A DNA stretch of 6,396 bases from positions 1 through 6,396 of the forward strand of contig JABUSI010000263.1 of the NCBI GenBank assembly GCA_021442745.1, read 5' to 3'. The notes under the pieces are model-generated. The model had not been told where the DNA came from. It searched no databases and saw nothing but the letters and a program-made list of their open reading frames with translations. Source of the DNA: Erysipelotrichaceae bacterium (GTDB taxonomy: Bacteria > Bacillota_I > Bacilli_A > Erysipelotrichales > Erysipelotrichaceae). Below are positions 1-5,510 of this stretch, in pieces; positions within the stretch are counted from its first letter, which is position 1, and every line of letters starts with the position of its first letter. A program made the translations under genes and the position numbers.

Positions 1-959
1 AATTTGCAGGCACAAAAGAAATTGAAGGCCATGATTTGTTTACTTATGACAACGAATTCCTGGATGACGGCAGAATGATGTTACGCACAGTGGATTATTA
101 TTTCCCTGCCACCGTTACCGATCTGACAGTTAATTTCACACAGCCTGAATGTGACCAAACCCCTGACTTTACTCCGACAGTTACGACAAACCTTCCTGAC
201 GGACAAATCTACCTTGACCCTGACAGAATCAGCTGGTCAGATGTGGCAGGCTGGGGCATGACGGAATCCGACACCTTTGAGGCAGGCCACACATATGTTG
301 TGGAAGCATATTTTGACTCAAATTACGAGTTAACAGAATACCCTGCTGATTCTACAGGTGCTTTCACAGGCACACTGAACCTTGACGGCATGACCTTGAT
401 TTCAGCAGAGGTCTCAAACGGCAATTCATTGTACATTGTTGCATATAAGGAAATTCCTCTCACCTTCTTAAGTGATGAAACCACCACCTTTACACAGGGT
501 AATGCACCTGATTTGCTGACAATCAGATGTAACGGCTCTATCGGGGATTTTGACCACCTTGAAGTGAATGGACAAAAACAAGAGGATGACACCTATGAAT
601 TGACAGAGGGCAGCACAATTGTCACCTTTGACAAGTCATATCTTAATACCCTGCAGCCAGGTACCTACGATGTAACCTTTGTTTACAACGTTGAAGAAAT
701 CGTAATCATACCAGGCAACCCTGCCGCAAAGGCATCGAAAGCATCAACAAGCGCAGTTACCGCTCCTGCACCATTGGCTTCTTACAGATCAAAAGCTGTA
801 CAGAAGACAGCTACAGTACGGATTATCGTAAATGCACAGACAGCGCCACAGAAACCTGCAACAGGTGTAGGCGATATAAGCTTTGTTTACATAACATTCC
901 TTGTTTCCTGCATGGGTCTTGCATTGTTGTTAAAGGAAAAAATACAACTAAATAAATAA
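1..959 (+). CDS. Cell-wall-anchored surface protein, C-terminal part (5' end outside window)
   Basis: The reading frame is open to the left edge (first full codon at base 3), so the TTG at 36 is not a credible start; the gene begins upstream. What is visible is a secreted, acidic, Thr/Asp/Tyr-rich protein with beta-sheet-like composition. A segment near 222-300 (ISWSD, then DTFEAGHTY) resembles Ig-like modules of Firmicute surface proteins. A second one near 513-695 (VNGQ, then GSTIVTF, YLNTLQPGTYDVTF) resembles another repeated module of that protein class. An Ala/Ser/Lys/Pro-rich linker follows (about 717-850). At the end are KPATG (852-866), a hydrophobic stretch of about 18 residues and a short tail with KEK and a final K: the layout of a sortase sorting signal, with Lys in place of the usual Leu of LPxTG. 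Function (adhesion, binding or structural) cannot be told. The stop at 957-959 is followed by a terminator. Surface location is fairly sure; covalent anchoring is likely but not proven. Confidence 0.75.
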   Translation, partial: FAGTKEIEGHDLFTYDNEFLDDGRMMLRTVDYYFPATVTDLTVNFTQPECDQTPDFTPTVTTNLPDGQIYLDPDRISWSDVAGWGMTESDTFEAGHTYVVEAYFDSNYELTEYPADSTGAFTGTLNLDGMTLISAEVSNGNSLYIVAYKEIPLTFLSDETTTFTQGNAPDLLTIRCNGSIGDFDHLEVNGQKQEDDTYELTEGSTIVTFDKSYLNTLQPGTYDVTFVYNVEEIVIIPGNPAAKASKASTSAVTAPAPLASYRSKAVQKTATVRIIVNAQTAPQKPATGVGDISFVYITFLVSCMGLALLLKEKIQLNK

Positions 960-977
960 ACATGGGGTTTACCGAAC

Positions 978-1004
978 AAAGGAGACGAGAAATCGTCTCC
1001 TTTT
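978..1004 (+). terminator. Intrinsic terminator after surface protein gene
   Basis: A perfect 8-bp stem, GGAGACGA (981-988) and TCGTCTCC (993-1000), closes a GAAA loop. It extends by three A-T pairs (978-980 with 1001-1003) and runs into TTTT. It lies about 20 bases after the stop of the surface protein. The flanking A/T runs mean it may also work on the minus strand. Confidence 0.85.
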
Positions 1005-1033
1005 CTCATTCTCTTGGCTTCTTGAAATAAAGC

Positions 1034-1066
1034 AATGCGCTAACGAAAAACGTCAGCGCATTTTTA
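1034..1066 (-). terminator. Terminator of the GGDEF gene, probably bidirectional
   Basis: Two 12-base arms (1034-1045 and 1051-1062) enclose a five-base loop. Read on the minus strand the stem is continuous with one G-U pair; read on the plus strand the same position (1042 with 1054) is an A-C mismatch. This favours the minus strand as the selected direction. The stem begins one base after the TAA of the GGDEF gene. On the plus strand a TTTTT run follows the stem, so it could also catch readthrough from the surface protein gene. Confidence 0.7.
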
Positions 1067-2155
1067 TACGGTACGACGGTCCTTGTCGGGATGCGATGCA
1101 TAAAACCTGCCTTTACTCTCATACATAAGGCTCTCGGCTTTCCGAATGCCCTTTTCCATCTGACAGATTTCTTTAATCCAGACACAACCGCAACTGACTA
1201 GTTCCCCGAAAGAATCCTTTTGCGTCATCATCTCAAACCGGTTACGGAAAGACGATTCTATCTCTTCGTGACTGATAATCACGAATTCATCGCCGCCGAT
1301 CCGATAGATCCGGTCCTTTTCTGTCCCAAAAAACATGGTCAGCAAAGCATGAGCTTCTTTGATCAGTTCATCTCCCGCTTTGTGCCCCTTCAAATCATTG
1401 GCTTGCTTCAGTCCGTTGACATCGGCAAATATGACACCTGCGGGTATATCGGTTTTTTTCATTTCTTCCAGATCACGGATGTATGCTGTCCGGCTGTATG
1501 CGCCGGTCATGATATCCGTATCTCTCTGCGCCTCAACAAGAAGATTGCTGTAAATCGCATTGTGTTTGGTTTTCTGGATACTATATGCGCAATAACCCGA
1601 AATGAACACACAGACCAGACTGCTCACCAATGCATTCCTATCTCCGGGGGTAATCCCGGCATTCAATCGGCAATACCAGATGACTGCCATAACCGTTTCT
1701 GCCGAAACTGCTGATGCAATCAGACGGATCGGAACATCCGTAATCAGCATGGGAATGGTTACCAGCATGGTGCAGAAGGTGCCGCAATAGGAATCCGATC
1801 CAAGAAAATTCGCATGGTAAATGCCAAAGGCATACGCTGTCGCGATGACACAATAGAACAGCACCATAATCCAGCGGGGATGTGTCCGGAAATAAAACCA
1901 ATATAAAATATGTTCCGCAATCAGAGCAGCCGCAAAACCGTTACAAAAGCTCCAATCGTTCACAGTTAATGCACCGGGATACAAAGAATATGCCATCATT
2001 ACCACAAAAACGATCGTCATCATCATCAATGCGGTTAGCAAGGACGTACAATTCTGTTTACGGATTTCCGAAATACACACCCTGTATTCTTCTTTTGTCA
2101 GTCCTCCCCAAAGGATGTTGGTCATAAAATCGCGTTTTTCTCTCATGCAGCACAT
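1064..2155 (-). CDS. Membrane-bound diguanylate cyclase (GGDEF domain)
   Basis: Predicted to make cyclic di-GMP from two GTP. The 363-residue protein has about six membrane helices (near 38-57, 69-89, 95-113, 122-138, 143-162, 174-192), then a GGDEF domain from about 210. That domain holds DTDIMTGAYSR (212-222), the metal/GTP-binding segment FADVNGLKQAND (243-254), GHKAGDEL (257-264) and the intact signature GGDEF (287-291), preceded by YRI. The RxxD inhibitory I-site, expected nine residues before GGDEF, reads TEKD, so its Arg is missing and product inhibition is probably weak. The helical N-terminus presumably senses an unknown signal; it matches no sensor family that I recognise. Start choice is uncertain: the AAAGGG upstream lies only two bases from the first ATG (2155) and eleven from the Met4 ATG (2146). 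Transcribed alone: a terminator separates it from pgi upstream, and its own terminator abuts the stop. Confidence 0.93.
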   Translation of the reverse strand: MCCMREKRDFMTNILWGGLTKEEYRVCISEIRKQNCTSLLTALMMMTIVFVVMMAYSLYPGALTVNDWSFCNGFAAALIAEHILYWFYFRTHPRWIMVLFYCVIATAYAFGIYHANFLGSDSYCGTFCTMLVTIPMLITDVPIRLIASAVSAETVMAVIWYCRLNAGITPGDRNALVSSLVCVFISGYCAYSIQKTKHNAIYSNLLVEAQRDTDIMTGAYSRTAYIRDLEEMKKTDIPAGVIFADVNGLKQANDLKGHKAGDELIKEAHALLTMFFGTEKDRIYRIGGDEFVIISHEEIESSFRNRFEMMTQKDSFGELVSCGCVWIKEICQMEKGIRKAESLMYESKGRFYASHPDKDRRTV

Positions 2156-2198
2156 TCCCTTTCTTTGCGTTTTCGGTTATCATATCACACTGTCACAA

Positions 2199-2204
2199 AT
2201 TATA
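2199..2204 (-). promoter_or_regulatory. Candidate -10 box for the GGDEF gene
   Basis: The minus strand reads TATAAT here, about 45 bases upstream of the first ATG and downstream of the pgi terminator. No good -35 box sits at 16-18 bases, so the call rests on the -10 and its position. Two TCACA copies (2185-2189 and 2193-2197) lie between it and the gene. Confidence 0.35.
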
Positions 2205-2230
2205 CACGTTTTTTTCAAAGGAAATTGCGA

Positions 2231-2267
2231 TTTTAAAACCGGTCTGCACATACACGTGCAAACCGGT
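2231..2267 (-). terminator. Terminator of pgi
   Basis: The 12-base arms 2238-2249 and 2256-2267 (each with ACCGGT at its outer end) form a continuous minus-strand stem with one U-G pair and a six-base loop. It is followed by UUU then AAAA. On the plus strand the same position (2244 with 2261) would be a C-A mismatch, so the minus strand is the working direction. It begins 17 bases after the pgi stop. Confidence 0.75.
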
Positions 2268-2283
2268 CTGTATCTGTATTCTT

Positions 2284-3852
2284 TTAAATTTCAAACAAAT
2301 CGCTGAACGCTTTCAACGCACCCTCTGTCTTGTGTGCCAGTACGTTCTTTGCCAGTACTTTACCTAACTGTACACCTTCCTGGTCGAAACTGTTGATGTT
2401 CCACGCAAATCCCTGGAACATTACCTTGTTTTCAAAGTGAGCCAGTAATGCACCTAAACTTGCCGGTGTCAGTTGTTTACCGATGATGACACTGGACGGA
2501 CGTTCTCCCGCAAAATACTTATTCGGATTGGTATCGTCTTTACCCATCGCAAAGGCAACGATCTGAGCCGCAACGTTCGCATTCAGTTTCTGCTGGCTGG
2601 TAGAATCCTGAATTACAACGTCCTTTTCACCCTGGCTGTGCACAAATCCGATAAACTGAATCGGTACAACGTTCATACCCTGGTGTAATAACTGGTAGAA
2701 GGAATGCTGTCCGTTGGTACCCGGTTCCCCGAAAATAATCGGACCGGTCTTATAGTTGATCGGTTCTCCGAACCGGTTCACGCTCTTACCGTTGGATTCC
2801 ATATCCAATTGCTGTAAATGCGCAGGGAATCTGGACAATGCCTGGGAATACGGTAATACCGCCGTACATTGATAACCCAGAACATTCCGTTCATACACAC
2901 CGATTAACGCATCCAGCAAAGCCGGGTTTTCATACATATTCGGATTGGTAGCGTTCTTGTCTTCTTCTGCAGCACCCTTTAGGAAATCCGCAAAGACTTC
3001 CGGACCGAACGCCAGTGACAGAATGCATCCGCCGACTGCAGAACAGGAAGAATACCGTCCGCCGATATAATCATCCATATAGAAGGAATCCAGATATTCC
3101 GGATTGTTTGCCAACGGTGACGTTTCACTGGTAACAGCAACCATATGATACGAAGGATTCAAACCGGCTTTCACCAAAGCATCCTTTACAAACGATTCGT
3201 TTGTCAGTGTTTCCAGTGTTGTTCCGGATTTGGAAACCAGCACAAACAACGTATGTGCCAGATCGCAATTACCCAATACCATCACCGCATCATCCGGGTC
3301 CACGTTCGAAATAAACTTCGCTTCCATCTTCAGGGTATTGTTGGTCTTAGCCCACAATTCCAAAGCCAGATAAATAGCCCGCGGGCCTAAATCCGAACCG
3401 CCGATACCGATCTGAACGGCCGTCGTAAACTTTTCGCCTTTTTCATTTGTGATTTCACCGGCATGCACTTTCTTCGCAAACTCTGCAATCCGGTTCTGCT
3501 GTTCAACATAATATGCTCTCTTGTTTACACCGTCGCATACAACATCTTCTCCCAGTTGTCCTCTGGTCAGCTGGTGCAATACCTTACGCTTTTCACCGGT
3601 ATTGAATACTTCCCCGTTCAGCAATAAGTTATACTTTTCCACCAGTTGCTGTTCCTTTGCCAGTTTCTCCAGACCGGACAAAATCGTTTCATCGACTTTC
3701 TTTGCGGCATAATGATATGTCATGCCGTTTGACATTTTTACGCAATAAGAACCGACGCGTTCAGCCGTCAGCACTTCTTTCAGGCTGACTTCTTTGGTTG
3801 CCGCAAGTTCTTTTACGGCATTCAGTTCATCAAAATTCTTCCAAGAAACCAT
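2284..3852 (-). CDS. pgi: Glucose-6-phosphate isomerase
   Basis: Interconverts glucose 6-phosphate and fructose 6-phosphate in the cytoplasm, the second step of glycolysis. The 522-residue length and sequence fit the long class, known from enterobacteria and eukaryotes, rather than the roughly 450-residue form common in Bacillus. Visible motifs: GIGGSDLGP (149-157) and SKSGTT (207-212) of the two sugar-phosphate (SIS) folds; signature 1 DYIGGRYSSCSAVG (261-274) with the catalytic-site Arg266; MESNGK (351-356) with Glu352; GTNGQHSFYQLLHQG (378-392) with His383; and SFDQEGVQLGK (488-498) ending in Lys498. All four known active-site residues are present, so it should be active. In the last motif the usual GVE is GVQ. 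The start is firm: AGGAGG at 3861-3866 lies eight bases before the ATG. Monocistronic, divergent from the Crp/Fnr gene and closed by its own terminator. Confidence 0.98.
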   Translation of the reverse strand: MVSWKNFDELNAVKELAATKEVSLKEVLTAERVGSYCVKMSNGMTYHYAAKKVDETILSGLEKLAKEQQLVEKYNLLLNGEVFNTGEKRKVLHQLTRGQLGEDVVCDGVNKRAYYVEQQNRIAEFAKKVHAGEITNEKGEKFTTAVQIGIGGSDLGPRAIYLALELWAKTNNTLKMEAKFISNVDPDDAVMVLGNCDLAHTLFVLVSKSGTTLETLTNESFVKDALVKAGLNPSYHMVAVTSETSPLANNPEYLDSFYMDDYIGGRYSSCSAVGGCILSLAFGPEVFADFLKGAAEEDKNATNPNMYENPALLDALIGVYERNVLGYQCTAVLPYSQALSRFPAHLQQLDMESNGKSVNRFGEPINYKTGPIIFGEPGTNGQHSFYQLLHQGMNVVPIQFIGFVHSQGEKDVVIQDSTSQQKLNANVAAQIVAFAMGKDDTNPNKYFAGERPSSVIIGKQLTPASLGALLAHFENKVMFQGFAWNINSFDQEGVQLGKVLAKNVLAHKTEGALKAFSDLFEI

Positions 3853-3881
3853 GTTCTTATCCTCCTGTGGTTTACTTTACT

Positions 3882-3910
3882 ATTATAATCCATTTTCAGT
3901 ATATAATTAA
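3882..3910 (-). promoter_or_regulatory. Candidate promoter of pgi
   Basis: On the minus strand a consensus TATAAT (bases 3882-3887) has TTAATT (3905-3910, three of six matches to TTGACA) 17 bases upstream. It sits about 30 bases before the pgi ATG. The -35 box overlaps the -10 box proposed for the divergent regulator gene. Confidence 0.55.
3902..3907 (+). promoter_or_regulatory. Candidate -10 box of the Crp/Fnr regulator gene
   Basis: TATAAT on the plus strand, 57 bases before the ATG. The -35 position has no consensus hexamer at 16-18 bases, and TTACTA at 19 bases matches only half. This would fit a weak or activator-dependent promoter. A second plus-strand TATAAT at 3884-3889 is part of the palindrome ATTATAAT and more likely serves the pgi direction. 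Confidence 0.45.
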
Positions 3911-3964
3911 GACAGAAATATCGGCAACAATCATCGGACGCAAAAAAGAACAGGAGGTACCATC

Positions 3965-4633
3965 ATGATTTCCGCTCAAGAAGCCTTACGACAGCTTTCC
4001 TATTGGGAATGCCTTACCGATTCAGAGAAAAACACTCTGCTGACATCCTCTTATATCCGTACGTATCACGAAGGAAATTCCATATTTACTGCCGAAGAAT
4101 GTCTGGGACAAGCCATTGTCTTATCCGGAAAAATCCGCGTCTATCACTTATCCAAAGAAGGAAAAGAAATTACCTTATTCACATTATCGGAAAACGAAAC
4201 ATGCATTCTGTCATCCTCCGGTATCTTACCGCATCTTTCGTTTGATACCTTCGTCAGTGCCGAAGCCGACTCCGTTGTGTTACTCATTCCGCATGACTGT
4301 TTCCAGAACCTGTTAAAGGAAAACATCGAAGTCAAAGTAAAAGTCTATGAAATGGCACTGGATAAATTCTGCCGTGTCGTATGGTCCATGCACCAGATTC
4401 TATTTTTCGGTTTCGACCAGCGCTTAGCTACGTTTCTGTTAAATGAAGTACAACGCACCAAATCCGATACTCTCCACCTGACCCACCAGCAGATTGCCAC
4501 CCAGGTCAATTCTGCCAGGGAAGTTGTTGCCCGGATGCTGAAGGAGTTTTCGAAACAAGGAATCGTTTCCTGCAAGCGCGGTACCATCCGTGTACTGGAC
4601 ATGGAAAAACTGAAAGGAATGATTAGCGAATAA
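3965..4633 (+). CDS. Crp/Fnr-family transcriptional regulator
   Basis: A 222-residue DNA-binding regulator. Residues about 18-118 form the cNMP-type beta barrel (IVLSGKIRVY at 51-60, then EGKEITLF). A dimerisation helix follows (about 122-150), then a Crp-type winged helix (about 150-215). The recognition helix SAREVVARMLKEF (183-195) has Arg185, Glu186 and Arg190 spaced like the CRP residues that contact TGTGA; FNR differs at the Arg185 position. The barrel lacks the cAMP phosphate-binding motif, with CILSSSGILPHLSF (80-93) in that region. Its six cysteines (16, 46, 80, 112, 136, 203) do not form an FNR-type N-terminal cluster. The signal is therefore unknown; redox, NO or haem are possible. 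The start is firm: AGGAGG at 3952-3957, seven bases before the ATG. It lies just upstream of the rubredoxin/rubrerythrin operon but has its own terminator, so it is a neighbour and possible controller rather than a co-transcribed member. Confidence 0.93.
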   Translation: MISAQEALRQLSYWECLTDSEKNTLLTSSYIRTYHEGNSIFTAEECLGQAIVLSGKIRVYHLSKEGKEITLFTLSENETCILSSSGILPHLSFDTFVSAEADSVVLLIPHDCFQNLLKENIEVKVKVYEMALDKFCRVVWSMHQILFFGFDQRLATFLLNEVQRTKSDTLHLTHQQIATQVNSAREVVARMLKEFSKQGIVSCKRGTIRVLDMEKLKGMISE

Positions 4634-4732
4634 GCCAAATGAAACGGTTATCCTTTGTATCCTTTTGTGCGTTTGTGCAAATACAACAGGATATGTAATC
4701 ATCCGCCAAAAGAAACGAAACAGAATAACGAC

Positions 4733-4769
4733 AAAAGAGACTTAGTCACGGAACAAGTCTCTTTTTTTT
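4733..4769 (+). terminator. Strong intrinsic terminator after the Crp/Fnr gene
   Basis: A perfect 11-bp stem (AAAAGAGACTT, 4733-4743, with AAGTCTCTTTT, 4755-4765) has an 11-base loop and an uninterrupted run of eight T (4762-4769). It lies 100 bases after the regulator stop and 103 bases before the next gene. It separates the two transcription units. Confidence 0.92.
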
Positions 4770-4782
4770 GCGATACTGTACC

Positions 4783-4854
4783 TGTCTCACAAAACACAAT
4801 CATACAATATACTGCACTCGGTTTCCCCCATGCGGTCCTGTGTTTTGTGAGACA
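4783..4854. repeat. Perfect 16-bp inverted repeat with 40-base spacer upstream of the rubredoxin operon
   Basis: The arm TGTCTCACAAAACACA (4783-4798) is the exact reverse complement of 4839-4854. The arm centres are 56 bp apart. Each arm has the CRP-site geometry (five bases, six-base spacer, five bases) and matches TGTGA-N6-TCACA at seven of ten positions. The right arm ends four bases before AGGAGG of the first operon gene. It may be two copies of an operator or a 5' leader hairpin. No target-site duplication flanks it, so a mobile element is unlikely. Confidence 0.9.
4786..4813 (+). promoter_or_regulatory. Candidate promoter of the rubredoxin/ferredoxin/rubrerythrin operon
   Basis: CTCACA (4786-4791, four of six to TTGACA), 16 bases, then TATACT (4808-4813, five of six to TATAAT). 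The -35 box lies inside the left repeat arm. The expected start of transcription, near 4820, lies between the two arms, which suits control by a protein bound to them. TACAAT at 4803-4808 is an alternative -10. Confidence 0.4.
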
Positions 4855-4858
4855 CGAA

Positions 4859-4874
4859 AGGAGGACTTATTTTG
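4859..4874 (+). promoter_or_regulatory. Ribosome binding site that fixes a TTG start
   Basis: AGGAGG (4859-4864), a seven-base spacer, then TTG. The spacing is ideal. The right arm of the 16-bp repeat ends four bases upstream, so anything bound or paired there could limit ribosome access. Confidence 0.85.
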
Positions 4875-5510
4875 AAGTACATCTGTGTCATCTGCGGTTT
4901 TGTCTATGACGAAGCCAAAGAACCGGTTTTATTTTCCGCTCTTCCCGATACCTGGATATGTCCGGTATGCGGTGCACGGAAAAACAATTTCCATGCGGAA
5001 GAAGACAAAAAGAAACCGCAGGAAGCTCATACGATCTATGAAACCGACCTGCAGCCGTTATCGACCGCACAGTTATCCGCCTTGTGTTCCAATCTTGCCA
5101 GAGGATGTGAGAAACAATACAAGTTCCGGGAATCCGAACTGTATACGCAACTGTCCGAATATTTCTTACGTCATACCCCGCAAGAACCGGAAGCATCCCT
5201 TGACCGCATTACCGCATTACTCAAGGAAGATTTGAACGAAGGCTACAAAACCATACACCGGATCGCATCTGACGTCGGCGACCGCGGTGCCTTGCGTGTC
5301 TGCGTATGGGGCGAAAAAGTCACCCGTATCCTGCACGATTTAATGGAACGCTACGCTACAGAAGGCGAGCAATTTTTAGCAGACACGAACATCTGGGTAT
5401 GTTCCATCTGCGGATTTGTGTATGTGGGAAATACCGCTCCGATGCTTTGTCCGGTATGCAAAGTGCCGGACTGGAAATTTGAAAAGATCGAAGGAGGTAT
5501 CGGACTATGA
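4872..5510 (+). CDS. Double-ended rubredoxin protein with degenerate rubrerythrin-like middle
   Basis: Probably a cytoplasmic electron carrier for the rubrerythrin encoded two genes downstream. The 212 residues hold an N-terminal rubredoxin domain (Cys5, Cys8, Cys30, Cys33), whose knuckles are 21 residues apart instead of the usual 29. A helical middle (about 58-168) follows, then a C-terminal rubrerythrin-type rubredoxin domain (Cys177, Cys180, Cys193, Cys196; 12 residues between pairs). Each end can bind one iron. The middle recalls a rubrerythrin four-helix core (CEKQYKFRE at 79-87; NEGYKTIHRIA at 122-132; GEKVTRIL at 147-154), but the ExxH diiron motif seen in the true rubrerythrin is ExxT here. 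Diiron activity is therefore doubtful. The start is TTG at 4872, seven bases after AGGAGG (4859-4864); no in-frame ATG precedes the first CxxC, and MKYICVICGF is a typical rubredoxin opening. The stop overlaps the next start (ATGA). Confidence 0.88.
   Translation: MKYICVICGFVYDEAKEPVLFSALPDTWICPVCGARKNNFHAEEDKKKPQEAHTIYETDLQPLSTAQLSALCSNLARGCEKQYKFRESELYTQLSEYFLRHTPQEPEASLDRITALLKEDLNEGYKTIHRIASDVGDRGALRVCVWGEKVTRILHDLMERYATEGEQFLADTNIWVCSICGFVYVGNTAPMLCPVCKVPDWKFEKIEGGIGL

Noticed and set aside
36..959. TTG at 36 as the true start of the surface protein
   Set aside because: The frame is open to the left edge, no signal peptide or good ribosome binding site is present, and the protein is clearly the tail of a larger one.
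1220..1714. 164-codon open frame on the plus strand inside the GGDEF gene
   Set aside because: It lies opposite a clearly coding GGDEF gene, has no ribosome binding site and no recognisable domain; it is a shadow.
3866..3881. Crp-like 16-mer in the pgi leader (TGTGG-N6-TTACT)
   Set aside because: It also matches seven of ten positions but has no second copy and little likeness to the perfect repeat arms; probably chance in AT-rich sequence.
4783..4854. Miniature transposable element with 16-bp terminal repeats
   Set aside because: At 72 bp it is very short, no target duplication flanks it, and its position on the promoter and Shine-Dalgarno region fits regulation better.
4733..4854. Attenuator in which repeat arms compete with the terminator stem (shared GTCTC/GAGAC)
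   Set aside because: The right arm is transcribed only after the terminator has acted, so it cannot serve as an antiterminator; five-base matches are also easily random.
4655..4909. Possible small gene between the regulator and the rubredoxin operon
   Set aside because: It runs through the strong terminator and the inverted repeat and into the rubredoxin start, with a TTG start and no credible protein composition.
4888..5196. 102-codon minus-strand open frame under the rubredoxin gene
   Set aside because: It is antisense to codons for the cysteine motifs, has no ribosome binding site and no domain; it is a shadow.
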